NCBI GenBank assembly: GCA_947627445.1
Contig: CANQWA010000021.1
Location: forward strand, 1 to 47,279
Length of the DNA: 47,279 nucleotides
Source of the DNA: an uncultured Ruminococcus sp.
GTDB taxonomy: Bacteria; Bacillota; Clostridia; Oscillospirales; Ruminococcaceae
Direction of reading: 5' to 3'
Shown here: positions 7,837 to 16,219 of the stretch, piece by piece
How positions within the stretch are numbered: the stretch's first letter is position 1
How the letters are laid out: each line of letters begins with the position of its first letter
The notes under the pieces: model-generated
Databases searched by the model: none
Seen by the model: only the letters and a program-made list of their open reading frames with translations
Told to the model about the DNA's origin: nothing
Made by a program: the position numbers and the translations under genes

Positions 7837-10200
7837 TTATCCCAGATGATCTGTCAGATGCACCAGGAACTGAAGCAGCAGGATTGCATCATCCATCGTT
7901 ACCAAACCGTTGACATCGCAGTCCGCATTGGCATAAGCATTATCGTCCAGCTGTACCACGCCTGCAATGTGCTTGTTCAGCTTGATGGCGTCTGTCAGAT
8001 CAATCGTGCCGTCCAAGTTGATATCACCATACAGAATGTTGCCGGGTTCCACCACCTTGCTGGTGGAAGAAGTGGTCTCTGCCGTTGTTTCGGTAGTGGT
8101 CGTAGTGGTTTCCTCTGTCACTTCTGTTGTGGTGGTTTCGGTAGTTTCGGTATAAGCTTCTGCTGCAACTGTGATCTCATGCGTCAGCACTGTGCCGTCC
8201 TCAAAATGAACCGTAATGGTTGCTGTGCCGTTTTTGTGGGCGGTCAGCCATGCACCTGTCGGTCCCAGATCTGGATCAGCATCGCCCTCGGGGCTCACGC
8301 CAAGAACCTCCCAGTCGGAGGATTCCCAAGATACCACACGGCTGCTGCCTTCCACTCTGGCAAGAACATTTGTCTCCAGTTCTTCTATGACATCCGGCAC
8401 AGTACTCCACTTTGCTTCGCCGGCAAGTGTCGTCTCAGAGGATTCGGTGGTGGTTTCTTCCTGTGTTGTCGTGGTTGCTTCTGTTGTCACGGAATTGCCG
8501 GTAACGGTGATCTCATGTTCCAGAAGAATCCCATCACCAAGCTGTGCGGTAATGGTAACTGTTCCCGGAGAAATACCGGTAATGGTTGCTGTCAGACCGC
8601 CATCGCTGGTGATCTCCAGAACGGAGGTGTCAGAAGAAGTCCATGTGCAGGAATGGGTGAATACAGATGAAACACTAACAGCCTTTTCTTCCCCTGCTTC
8701 AATTGTATCCGGCACTTCCACCCAGGCGTCAGCCGGTTCAACGATGACACCGCCAGCAGCTTCGATCTCTGCCTCATAAACCGTAACTTCCGGTGCGATG
8801 GATTCTACCACTTCCCCTGTACCATAAGCGGCATACAGACCTGCTGCTGCGCCTACCAGACCGATCTGATAGTCCAGCGCAACTTCGTTGGAGGTGGCAT
8901 CCTTTGCGGTATCATTGTAGGTGCTGAAATCTGTGCCAGTGGGACCGCCGCAGAGCGCACCATACAGGGTGTGACCGCCCGTGGAGGAATAACTGCCGTC
9001 CCAATTGTTATATTCGTGCCAATCCGGGCTGATATTCAGATTGGAAGCCGCACGGTGGTGAGGTGATGTTGCAGAAAGCTCATTATAGCCTACAACCAGA
9101 CAAACATTGGCATTATTATCACCAAGGATCATGTTCATCTGTTTCTTACACCATTCAGAATAATCTACACCGGATTCTGCATGGCTGGAAGTTACCAAGG
9201 CACAGAGCTGCATCAGGGTGTTGTGTCTTGCACTGCCCCAGGAATTCATCACATAGAACTGATTTTGGTTGGCATTGACAATACCTCCGATATAGCTGGT
9301 GACACTGCTCCAGTTGCCGGTGATTTCTGCATTGATAATCGCTGCGCCCAGCCAAGAGTTTGCCCAGCAATAGTCCTTTGTCCAGTTGTTGGTCACGCTG
9401 GTATGCTTGTTGCTCTCTGTCAGATATTTGTCTTCTTTGGTCGCCAGATACAGCCAGCCTGCTGCCCAGGAAATATCATCCTGAACGCCTTCATAACCGT
9501 AGATATTACCGTTTCCGGCAACGCTGCGGTACTTGTCTGCAAAGTTGTACAATGCCACTGCATAATCCAGATCCTCCTGAGAACCGTTCAGGATATAGTT
9601 CTGTGCCAATGCTGCTGCATACTGTGCTGCGGTATCACTGCCGCTGTTGGATGTGGAATAAATTTCATCGCTGGCACGGCTTGTGTGGATCTCCGGTGCA
9701 CACCATGTGGAGTGATCTCTTCCGGAATCACCTACTTCATACACGAGAGAAGTAACTTCGCCGCCGGACAAGGTGGTAGATGCCTTGAAGAACTCGCAGA
9801 ACTCATCCATAATCACCTGGTAGTGCTGATATGTACCAGTTTTCCGGAACTCGTCCTGATATTCATAGTATATCCAGCCCAGCGTGGATGCGGTAAAGCC
9901 GGCAGTCTGACCGCACTTGATGTTGTCTCCTGCATCGTGAAACCCGCCGGGAATCACATCACCTGTATGGCAGTCATCACGCCATGAGAAAGCAGACTGT
10001 GCTCCGACACCATCGCCGCACATATTGGCATCATAAAAGTACAGGGAATACTGGAGCAACTTGGCATAGTTATCCAGTCCCAGATCAGCAGCAGTGGCAG
10101 TAAATCCGCCAGAAACAGAAGCTGCTGTTCCCGTCACTGCCAACACGCCGGCAGAAGCAGCGGCAATGAGGCGTTTCCGAAAACGGTTCCAATTTTTCAT
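7837..10200 (-). CDS. GH9 cellulase with two Ig-like modules and dockerin
   Basis: The 787-aa protein is a secreted cellulosomal endoglucanase. Residues 1-38 form a signal peptide (basic start, hydrophobic core, ATA-A cut region). The GH9 domain spans about 40-460 with the catalytic-base motif HDAGD (D89, D92), the PHHRAAS motif, and NEVALDY carrying the acid Glu. Two Ig-like/Big_2-like modules follow, joined by Thr/Glu-rich linkers, and a type I dockerin ends the protein with two calcium loops (GDINLDGTIDLTD and CDVNGLVTMDD). The start at 10200 has AGGAG upstream and begins a proper signal peptide; the open frame further back does not. It acts outside the cell on cellulose or beta-glucan, bound to a cohesin scaffold. 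Confidence 0.96.
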   Translation of the reverse strand: MKNWNRFRKRLIAAASAGVLAVTGTAASVSGGFTATAADLGLDNYAKLLQYSLYFYDANMCGDGVGAQSAFSWRDDCHTGDVIPGGFHDAGDNIKCGQTAGFTASTLGWIYYEYQDEFRKTGTYQHYQVIMDEFCEFFKASTTLSGGEVTSLVYEVGDSGRDHSTWCAPEIHTSRASDEIYSTSNSGSDTAAQYAAALAQNYILNGSQEDLDYAVALYNFADKYRSVAGNGNIYGYEGVQDDISWAAGWLYLATKEDKYLTESNKHTSVTNNWTKDYCWANSWLGAAIINAEITGNWSSVTSYIGGIVNANQNQFYVMNSWGSARHNTLMQLCALVTSSHAESGVDYSEWCKKQMNMILGDNNANVCLVVGYNELSATSPHHRAASNLNISPDWHEYNNWDGSYSSTGGHTLYGALCGGPTGTDFSTYNDTAKDATSNEVALDYQIGLVGAAAGLYAAYGTGEVVESIAPEVTVYEAEIEAAGGVIVEPADAWVEVPDTIEAGEEKAVSVSSVFTHSCTWTSSDTSVLEITSDGGLTATITGISPGTVTITAQLGDGILLEHEITVTGNSVTTEATTTTQEETTTESSETTLAGEAKWSTVPDVIEELETNVLARVEGSSRVVSWESSDWEVLGVSPEGDADPDLGPTGAWLTAHKNGTATITVHFEDGTVLTHEITVAAEAYTETTETTTTEVTEETTTTTTETTAETTSSTSKVVEPGNILYGDINLDGTIDLTDAIKLNKHIAGVVQLDDNAYANADCDVNGLVTMDDAILLLQFLVHLTDHLG

Positions 10201-10245
10201 CAGAATATCACTCCTAAAATCTTTTTCGTTTGTGCAAATGTTACA

Positions 10246-10268
10246 ATGCACATAATTCCATTGTGCAT
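10246..10268. promoter_or_regulatory. Inverted repeat in GH9 leader
   Basis: ATGCACA and TGTGCAT flank a nine-base centre just downstream of the GH9 -10 hexamer. The position fits an operator, but no regulator can be named and the other hydrolase promoters here do not obviously share it. Confidence 0.4.
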
Positions 10269-10274
10269 ATTTTT

Positions 10275-10303
10275 ATCATACCATTTTTTCTGGAATTTGT
10301 CAA
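10275..10303 (-). promoter_or_regulatory. Promoter for GH9 cellulase
   Basis: On the minus strand TTGACA (10298-10303) and TATGAT (10275-10280) are 17 bases apart, giving a leader of about 65 bases. Confidence 0.78.
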
Positions 10304-10652
10304 GTTTTTTTCAAAAAATACTGACAAAACGCATGAAAAAAGCTTGAAAAAGCCTCCATCGAACCTATCAGACTGTGCAATCACGTTATGCGGTTTTCCC
10401 GTCAAATATCCCACACCTTTCTTTCTGATTCTTAGAACTTGTTCTTAGCATAACACAATACACATCGCCGAATCTGAGTTATGGTACGAGTGGTATCGTT
10501 TTTGGATATGAAATACAAATCCCATGTATTTCATACCCGAAAAGAAAACATTTCAACCCATTTGACACAAACTGTTATCCGATTCTTCGGGAAATGTCCT
10601 CTGTCTGACGTTCTCTTTTCCCTGGCTTTTGCATATGGTTATAGTGAAAACC
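10304..10652. other. Intergenic region, no gene seen
   Basis: This stretch between the GH9 promoter and the SpoIIID leader holds no supported gene. It contains a solo TTA-GAACTTGTTC-TTA repeat (10432-10447), related to the MITE-A ends, and a 10-bp perfect hairpin (ATGAAATACA, 10508-10534) of unknown role. Confidence 0.6.
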
Positions 10653-10678
10653 CTGACAAGACCATATGATCTTGTCAG
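10653..10678. promoter_or_regulatory. Inverted repeat upstream of spoIIID
   Basis: CTGACAAGA and TCTTGTCAG form a perfect 9-bp inverted repeat around CCATATGA, 38 bases before the spoIIID start. It could be an operator or a leader hairpin. No T tract follows. Confidence 0.45.
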
Positions 10679-10715
10679 AGCTTCTCTGTAATATGTAAAC
10701 TGGAGTTGAGGTATC

Positions 10716-11000
10716 ATGAAAGAACAGCCGGAAACACGCGCCGTTATTCTCGGTGAGTATATTGTCCAGCAAAAAGCAACGGTTCGCACCGCAGCGGAAT
10801 GGTTTGGCGTTTCCAAAAGCACGGTGCATAAAGATGTCAGCGAACGATTGGAGAACATTCAGCCGGAACTGTTTGCGCAGGTCAAGGAAGTGCTGGAACA
10901 GAATAAACAGGAACGTCATATCCGGGGCGGTCTGGCGACCAAACGGAAATATGAGTTGAAACGTCAGCGGGATGAGGAATATTATGCCAATCGACAGTAA
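10716..11000 (+). CDS. spoIIID: SpoIIID, sporulation transcription regulator
   Basis: The 94-aa protein matches SpoIIID, the DNA-binding protein that acts in the mother cell with sigma-E and sigma-K during sporulation. The helix-turn-helix is at about residues 24-44 (VRTAAEWFGVSKSTVHKDV) and the typical basic RHIRGGLATKRKYE block follows at 68-81. It is monocistronic, convergent with the GH26 gene, and ends before a shared terminator. The upstream region has a 9-bp inverted repeat. Its presence suggests a lineage that forms or once formed spores. Confidence 0.95.
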   Translation: MKEQPETRAVILGEYIVQQKATVRTAAEWFGVSKSTVHKDVSERLENIQPELFAQVKEVLEQNKQERHIRGGLATKRKYELKRQRDEEYYANRQ

Positions 11001-11017
11001 ATCAGTCCATGCAAAAA

Positions 11018-11043
11018 CCCGGCATCCTGTATCGGATACCGGG
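11018..11043. terminator. Bidirectional terminator between spoIIID and GH26
   Basis: Arms CCCGGCATCC and GGATACCGGG (one mismatch) surround a six-base loop. On the minus strand five T follow; on the plus strand a T-rich stretch follows about 15 bases later. Confidence 0.75.
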
Positions 11044-11082
11044 CCATTTCTTCGGGTTTTTTCAGGTTTTCAGAATCTGTTC

Positions 11083-12942
11083 TTACAGATTCAACAGGAA
11101 CTTTGTCAATTCCACAACATCTGCCAGTTCAAATTCACCATTCTGATTATAGTCAGCTTGCTCCGCAATAACCGATGCAGATGCCTGGATAGTTTCTGCA
11201 ACCAGCTGTCTTGCCAGTGCCAGATCAACGCCGTTAACCACGCCATTATTGTCCACATCACCGGGAATACCGGTGGGTTCATCACCTGTGGCTTCGGTAG
11301 TGGTAGTTTCTGTCTTTTGTGTGGATACCGTTGTGGAAGGTGAGAAAGCCACTGCGGTGTACAGATCCTTCGGCAGTTCATCCAGCGTAATGCAGTAGTC
11401 GCTGTTATACATCTCGCTAAGCTGTTCCGGATCGTTATAGGAACTGCTCATCAGATGGTCGCCGTACCAAGGACAGAAATACAGCCAGCCAGCATTTTCG
11501 ATCACCAGATTCTCCACAGAGGGAATGGAGTCGTTTTCTGCAATAGCTACCATTTTTTTGCCGTCTGTCAACTCGTACAGATAATTGTAAATCGCAGAGA
11601 TCGCACTTAGATTCGGTGTGCCCGGATTCAGACCGTCATCACGGTTGTTATCACAGTTATATTTATCATATGCCACAATGTCCACATAGTCATCACCGGG
11701 ATACCATGTGTCCGAATTAGCATAATTATAGCTGTTATATTCCCAGATAATGTTGTGCAGACCATATTCCTCAGTCAGAGTCGTGTACAGAAGCTTCCAC
11801 AGTTCCTTATAGGTCTCAGCACCACGATCGCCCCACCAGAACCAAGCCGTACCGTCGCCATAATTGCCTTCATTGCCCTGCGCCTCGTGAAGGGGACGGA
11901 GAATGATAGGCACATTGGCATCCTGGAGCATCTGAAGCTGTTCAGCCAGCATCTTCATGGCTGCTTGAAAATATTCGTACTCCTTTGTACCCTCGATCAC
12001 AGCGTTGGAGGTGTTAAAAGTGCTGTTAGACGCCTGATAGTTCTTATAGGAACATTCCTTCCAGTCCACAGCGTCTCCCAGCTCATAGTTGTCAAAGTCA
12101 ATGGGGACATTGATGTGCCAGCTGGCTGTGACAATACCGTTGCGCTCCGTCGCCCATTCGATGGCACGTTCCGTCGTACCGTCCTCCCAGCCATACAGCG
12201 GGTTGTAGTTCATAAAGTCAAAGCCGCGAATGGCAGGAAGTTTTCCCGTTTTTTCTTGGATATAATCGAACTCCAGCTCCATATCGCCGTCATTGCCGCC
12301 GCCATAAATTTCCTGCTGTCCGGAGATGATGTGGCTGCCGTAAACGCTCTTGAGATATTTCATCAGTGACCGTGCCTCGGCAGTCGCCAGACTGTCCGTC
12401 AACTCATCCGTTGCCTTGGCATAATCCGGGGGCGGCGTCTGAGTCAGAGACATGCTGTCATAGATGCAGAATCCCCAACCTCCGCCGAAAGTAATGGTAT
12501 TTTCGCCTTCGGTCAATTTGAGATCACCCCAATTATAGTCATTCCAGTCTACGGTACGGGAGATCTTCGCCGTCTTGCTCCAGGTCGACCCATCGGAACG
12601 TTCTACCGTAACCTGTCCCTCCCGAATTTCTCCTACCTCACCCAAATACATAATACATCTGGACATCAGGCGGTACATACCGGTCTCCGGTACATCCACA
12701 GTAAACGTCATGGTGCCGCTGTTTGGCACCCACACAAAACCGCTGCCGGTATAACCGGGATATTCGTCATTGTACACCTTTGTAGCAACCTCTGCTCCGT
12801 CAGCCAGCTGGAGATCTTCGCATTCAGATGTAAATGAAAAATCCTCAGCAGACACACCCACTGCCGGAACAGCCTGAACCAGTCCCATGCAGAGTGCTGC
12901 CGCAGTGCCGAAGCTTACTGCACGCTTCCATAATTTGCGCAT
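11083..12942 (-). CDS. GH26 beta-mannanase with CBM and dockerin
   Basis: The 619-aa secreted enzyme is predicted to cut beta-1,4-mannans. Residues 1-32 are a signal peptide (MRKLWKRAV start, GVSA-ED cut). A beta-sandwich module resembling CBM35/CBM6 follows (about 35-160). The GH26 barrel covers about 170-500, with the acid/base Glu in RPLHEAQG (about residue 351) and the nucleophile Glu in VAIAENDS (about 466). A short Thr-rich linker leads to a type I dockerin with calcium loops GDVDNNGVVNGVD and DYNQNGEFELAD. The start at 12942 has AAGGAAAG upstream and begins the signal peptide. Confidence 0.95.
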   Translation of the reverse strand: MRKLWKRAVSFGTAAALCMGLVQAVPAVGVSAEDFSFTSECEDLQLADGAEVATKVYNDEYPGYTGSGFVWVPNSGTMTFTVDVPETGMYRLMSRCIMYLGEVGEIREGQVTVERSDGSTWSKTAKISRTVDWNDYNWGDLKLTEGENTITFGGGWGFCIYDSMSLTQTPPPDYAKATDELTDSLATAEARSLMKYLKSVYGSHIISGQQEIYGGGNDGDMELEFDYIQEKTGKLPAIRGFDFMNYNPLYGWEDGTTERAIEWATERNGIVTASWHINVPIDFDNYELGDAVDWKECSYKNYQASNSTFNTSNAVIEGTKEYEYFQAAMKMLAEQLQMLQDANVPIILRPLHEAQGNEGNYGDGTAWFWWGDRGAETYKELWKLLYTTLTEEYGLHNIIWEYNSYNYANSDTWYPGDDYVDIVAYDKYNCDNNRDDGLNPGTPNLSAISAIYNYLYELTDGKKMVAIAENDSIPSVENLVIENAGWLYFCPWYGDHLMSSSYNDPEQLSEMYNSDYCITLDELPKDLYTAVAFSPSTTVSTQKTETTTTEATGDEPTGIPGDVDNNGVVNGVDLALARQLVAETIQASASVIAEQADYNQNGEFELADVVELTKFLLNL

Positions 12943-13009
12943 AATTATCTTTCCTTTCTGACAATGGTTACGATTGCATCCGTCCCAAAAAGCGAAATAT
13001 TTTAAATAC

Positions 13010-13038
13010 ATTATACACCGCAATGTCCGATTTGTCAA
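13010..13038 (-). promoter_or_regulatory. Consensus promoter for GH26 mannanase
   Basis: On the minus strand TTGACA (13033-13038) and TATAAT (13010-13015) are 17 bases apart. It diverges from the uppP promoter at 13101-13129. Confidence 0.82.
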
Positions 13039-13100
13039 TAGGAATTTCAAATATTCCCACAGAAATCTTTTTCAACATGCAGAAAAATCTGCCGAAATGA

Positions 13101-13129
13101 TTGACAGAATCTCCGATATATGATATAAT
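13101..13129 (+). promoter_or_regulatory. Consensus promoter for uppP
   Basis: TTGACA (13101-13106) and TATAAT (13124-13129) are 17 bases apart. The -10 hexamer is the first part of a long palindrome (13124-13156). Confidence 0.8.
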
Positions 13130-13156
13130 AAACGCAAAGCATTTGCGTTTATTATA
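13124..13156. promoter_or_regulatory. 33-base palindrome over the uppP -10 and start site
   Basis: Perfect 15-bp arms (TATAATAAACGCAAA and its complement) flank a three-base centre. It starts on the -10 hexamer and covers the predicted transcription start, the classic place for a repressor operator; as RNA it would form a 5'-end hairpin. The remaining 130-base leader shows no further feature I can name. Confidence 0.55.
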
Positions 13157-13290
13157 TTTATTTTATGTCCTTGCAGATCCGCAAATCCAAATCTATGATT
13201 TGCTCCCTGCATATCGGACAATTTTATCATTAAATCTTTGTTTTTATGATAAAAAACAAGATGAAACACCTGTGAAAGGATCGATAGGAT

Positions 13291-14148
13291 ATGATCTTAG
13301 AACTCATCAAATCCCTGATTTTTGGCATTATAGAGGGCATTACTGAATGGCTGCCCATCAGCAGCACAGGGCATCTGATCCTGCTGGATGAATTTCTCTC
13401 CCTGAACACCTCGGACAAATTCAAAGAAATGTTCGATGTGGTAATCCAGTTGGGAGCAATCCTTGCCGTTGTGGTCATCTACTGGGACAGTCTGTTCCCC
13501 TTTGGGAAAAAAAATAACCCGAAGCCCCTGTCTTCCTCCGGCATTGGCGCATGTGTAAAAAAGGATGTACTGCAAATGTGGTGTAAGGTTTTGGTTTCTG
13601 TTGTGCCTGCCGCTGTGATCGGATTGCTCTTTGACGATTGGGTAACAGAGCATCTGTATAATGCATGGGTGGTTGCAATTATGCTGATTCTGTTCGGCGT
13701 TGCATTCATTGTCATTGAACGGTGGCAGAAAAATATGACGCCCAAGATGAGCAGCATCAATTCGCTGAAATACAGCACTGTGCTGATGATCGGCGTCTTT
13801 CAGGTAATGGCTGCTGTTCTGCCGGGCACTTCTCGTTCCGGTGCAACCATTGTCGGTGCCATGCTTTTAGGCGTTTCCCGGACAGCCGCAGCAGAATTTA
13901 CATTTTTCTTAGCAGTTCCTGTGATGTTCGGCGCAAGCCTGCTGAAGCTGTTCAAATTCGGACTGCATTTCACTGGCGCAGAGGCGGCTATTCTCTTAGT
14001 GGGCATGGTTTCTGCCTTTCTGGTTTCCATTTTCGTGATTCGTTTCCTTATGAGCTATATAAAAAAGCATGACTTCACCGTATTCGGCTGGTATCGTATT
14101 GCAATTGGTATTCTGGTGCTGATCTGCGGTATGGCGGGAATCATCTGA
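13291..14148 (+). CDS. uppP: UppP/BacA undecaprenyl-diphosphatase
   Basis: UppP removes a phosphate from undecaprenyl pyrophosphate to recycle the lipid carrier for cell-wall synthesis. The 285-aa integral membrane protein has both family motifs: EGITEWLPISSTGHL (residues 15-29) and PGTSRSGATI (around 175-184), with about eight hydrophobic segments. An insertion-like hydrophilic loop (KKNNPKPLSSSG) follows helix 2. GAAAGGA lies 12 bases before the ATG. The gene has its own promoter with an unusual palindrome and ends in a terminator. Confidence 0.96.
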   Translation: MILELIKSLIFGIIEGITEWLPISSTGHLILLDEFLSLNTSDKFKEMFDVVIQLGAILAVVVIYWDSLFPFGKKNNPKPLSSSGIGACVKKDVLQMWCKVLVSVVPAAVIGLLFDDWVTEHLYNAWVVAIMLILFGVAFIVIERWQKNMTPKMSSINSLKYSTVLMIGVFQVMAAVLPGTSRSGATIVGAMLLGVSRTAAAEFTFFLAVPVMFGASLLKLFKFGLHFTGAEAAILLVGMVSAFLVSIFVIRFLMSYIKKHDFTVFGWYRIAIGILVLICGMAGII

Positions 14149-14158
14149 TTGTTTCAAA

Positions 14159-14194
14159 GGCAAACCCGATAGGCGCTCTTTGTGCGGGTTTGCC
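14159..14194. repeat. 36-base hairpin repeat, copy 1
   Basis: GGCAAACCCG and CGGGTTTGCC form a perfect 10-bp stem around a 16-base loop. The loop and stem recur, inverted, at 29078-29113 with only a few changes, and a half copy lies near 16066-16077. It forms a small dispersed hairpin family, perhaps acting as a transcript end. Confidence 0.65.
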
Positions 14195-14197
14195 CAA

Positions 14198-14237
14198 AAC
14201 CTGTTTGCATAGAGCTTGCAGACAGGTTCTTATTTTT
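14198..14237 (+). terminator. Terminator after uppP
   Basis: AACCTGT plus TTGCA pairs with TGCAG plus ACAGGTT, followed by CTTATTTTT. Confidence 0.75.
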
Positions 14238-14249
14238 CACGGCAAAGAC

Positions 14250-14278
14250 TTGCTTTTTTCACAGTTTTGTGCTACAAT
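14250..14278 (+). promoter_or_regulatory. Promoter for DAHP synthase
   Basis: TTGCTT (14250-14255) and TACAAT (14273-14278) are 17 bases apart, giving a leader of about 40 bases. Confidence 0.6.
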
Positions 14279-14322
14279 AAATTGAATTAAAAATCTGAAA
14301 TCCCATAGAAAGAGGTAATACG

Positions 14323-15354
14323 ATGATGAATATGGATTTTGTCCGGAAACTTCCGGTTCCCAAGGAGTTGAAAGAGCAGTTTTCCCTGCCGGAAAAGCTG
14401 GTTTCTGTCAAGGCTGCAAGAGATGATGAAATTCAAAAAGTCTTTACCGGAAAATCCAACAAAAAGCTGCTGATTATCGGTCCCTGCTCTGCTGACCGGG
14501 AGGATGCTGTTCTGGATTACACTGCCCGTCTTGCCAGAGTGCAGGAGAAAGTCAAGGACAAGCTGATTATCATTCCCCGGATCTACACCAACAAACCCCG
14601 TACCACCGGCGAGGGCTATAAGGGCATGGTACACCAGCCCGATCCGGAACGGGAAGAGGACATGCTTCAGGGGCTTATCGCCATCCGTGAGCTGCACACC
14701 CGTGCCATTGCAGAGACTGGTCTGACTTGCGCAGACGAAATGCTCTATCCCGAAAATCACCGCTATCTGTCCGACCTGCTCTCCTACGTAGCAATCGGCG
14801 CACGTTCCGTAGAAAACCAGCAGCACCGTCTCACGGCCAGCGGTCTGGATATTCCTGTGGGCATGAAAAATCCCACCGGCGGCGACTTGTCCGTCATGAT
14901 GAATTCCCTGATCGCCGCACAAGCTTCTCATGTGTTCCTGTATCGAGGCTGGGAAGTCAAGTCCGCCGGCAATCCTCTGTCTCACGCTATCCTTCGAGGT
15001 GCAGTCGATCCTCTGGGACGCACGCTGCCTAATTATCACTATGAGGATCTCATTGACTTGTATGAACTGTATCAGAAGAGGGATCTGGTCAACCCAGCAG
15101 TTGTGGTGGACGCAAATCACTGCAATTCCGGCAAGAAATATCTGGAACAGGTGCGTATCTGTAATGAAGTGCTCCACAGCTGCCGACACAGCAGCGAGAT
15201 TGCTTCTATCGTCAAAGGTTTTATGATCGAAAGCTATATTGAGGATGGCTGCCAAAAGATCGGCGAGGGCGTTTATGGAAAATCCATTACAGACCCCTGC
15301 CTTGGCTGGGAAAAATCAGAAAAGCTGATCTACAGCATCGCAGACCAACTTTAG
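14323..15354 (+). CDS. aroF: DAHP synthase (class I, AroF/G/H type)
   Basis: 3-deoxy-7-phosphoheptulonate synthase joins phosphoenolpyruvate and erythrose 4-phosphate as the first step of aromatic amino-acid synthesis. The 343-aa sequence has the family landmarks IIGPCSADRE (49-58), RIYTNKPRT (around 85), GARSVENQQHR (around 159), GMKNPTGGD, and DANHCNSGKK with the metal-binding Cys and His. An AGAGG precedes tandem ATG codons at 14323 and 14326. The stop codon TAG is formed at the junction with a MITE-A insertion; the protein still ends where relatives do (IADQL). Which aromatic amino acid inhibits it cannot be read. Confidence 0.95.
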   Translation: MMNMDFVRKLPVPKELKEQFSLPEKLVSVKAARDDEIQKVFTGKSNKKLLIIGPCSADREDAVLDYTARLARVQEKVKDKLIIIPRIYTNKPRTTGEGYKGMVHQPDPEREEDMLQGLIAIRELHTRAIAETGLTCADEMLYPENHRYLSDLLSYVAIGARSVENQQHRLTASGLDIPVGMKNPTGGDLSVMMNSLIAAQASHVFLYRGWEVKSAGNPLSHAILRGAVDPLGRTLPNYHYEDLIDLYELYQKRDLVNPAVVVDANHCNSGKKYLEQVRICNEVLHSCRHSSEIASIVKGFMIESYIEDGCQKIGEGVYGKSITDPCLGWEKSEKLIYSIADQL

Positions 15355-15514
15355 AACTTTTTCTCATCGGATTTGACCATGGATTTTCGAGCAGCATTTT
15401 GACGAGGGCAAGGCGAAAAAACGAAAGCAACCTGACGTATGGTGCGCTTTTTTCACGCAGCAATCGGCAAAATTTGCCGAAAAGACAGGTGCAATATCCG
15501 ATGAGAACAAGTTC
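15354..15514. mobile_element. MITE-A copy 1 (161 bp)
   Basis: The 19-base ends (GAACTTTTTCTCATCGGAT and the complement of ATCCGATGAGAACAAGTTC) match at 18 positions and the element is flanked by TTA on both sides, as expected of a target duplication. A second 161-bp copy lies in opposite orientation at 41536-41696; by hand alignment the copies differ at 11 positions. No protein is encoded, so mobility would need a transposase elsewhere. Confidence 0.8.
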
Positions 15515-15556
15515 TTAAAGATTTTTTCTCAGGAACATCGAAAGGAGCATCAGAAC

Positions 15557-16051
15557 ATGTCATCTATCAGCCAGTTGACAACGGCGATGATCACACTGTA
15601 CAGCGGTGATCCAAAGCGGATACAGCATTTTATGAAAGTATATGCCTTTGCAAAATGTATTGCAGAGGGAGAAGAAATCGGCATCAAGCAGCGTGAGATT
15701 ATTGAAGCTGCTGCGCTGGTACACGACATCGGCATTCATACGGCAGAAAAAAAGTACCGTTCTTGTGCCGGGGAATATCAGGAGATCGAAGGTCCGCCTA
15801 TTGCACGTGCCATGTTGATGGCGCTGGAATTCAAGCCGGCAGTCATCAACCGAGTGTGTGATATCATTGCCCGTCACCACACCTATACCGATATTGATGA
15901 CATGAATCTGCAAATCATCGTTGAAGCAGATTTTCTCGCCAATGCTTATGAAGATGATCTGCCCAGCCGGAAGATTAAAACATTTCGGGATAAAGTGTTC
16001 CGGACAGAAACCGGCACGCACTTTCTAAACGAAATGTTCCAATTAGACTAA
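15557..16051 (+). CDS. HD-domain phosphohydrolase-like protein
   Basis: The 164-aa protein is a small stand-alone HD-superfamily protein. The metal-binding set is visible: H24, the HDIG motif at 56-59, paired H107/H108 in ARHHTY, and D125 in VEADFLAN. The family includes nucleotide phosphohydrolases and phosphodiesterases acting on cyclic or stringent nucleotides; the substrate here is unknown. AAAGGAG lies ten bases before the ATG. MITE-A separates it from aroF, so it probably has or borrowed a separate promoter. Confidence 0.82.
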   Translation: MSSISQLTTAMITLYSGDPKRIQHFMKVYAFAKCIAEGEEIGIKQREIIEAAALVHDIGIHTAEKKYRSCAGEYQEIEGPPIARAMLMALEFKPAVINRVCDIIARHHTYTDIDDMNLQIIVEADFLANAYEDDLPSRKIKTFRDKVFRTETGTHFLNEMFQLD

Positions 16052-16120
16052 GGCATTCGTAAAGGCAAACCCGCACAAAAATTGTGCGTCAGATGCGCCG
16101 TCAGATTTTTCGTCAAGTAA
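16052..16120. repeat. Partial hairpin/MITE-B-like repeat sequence
   Basis: The segment has the half site AAAGGCAAACCCGCACAA of the 36-base hairpin repeat and a GTCAGATGCGCCGTCAGA stretch resembling MITE-B interiors at 6800-6840 and 41720-41745. It is a fragment; the remaining bases to 16219 show no feature. Confidence 0.4.
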
Positions 16121-16219
16121 GAAATAAGTTCATATCATGTTGCAAATCAGCTGGTTTCAGCTCCAGGAATTATCATTTTATCCCTTTAAGAATTCCAAGA
16201 ACCTGTGGGAGAATCCACC

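Noticed and set aside
14287-15255. A 322-codon open frame antisense to DAHP synthase
   Set aside because: DAHP synthase motifs are unambiguous on the plus strand; the antisense frame has no start signals.
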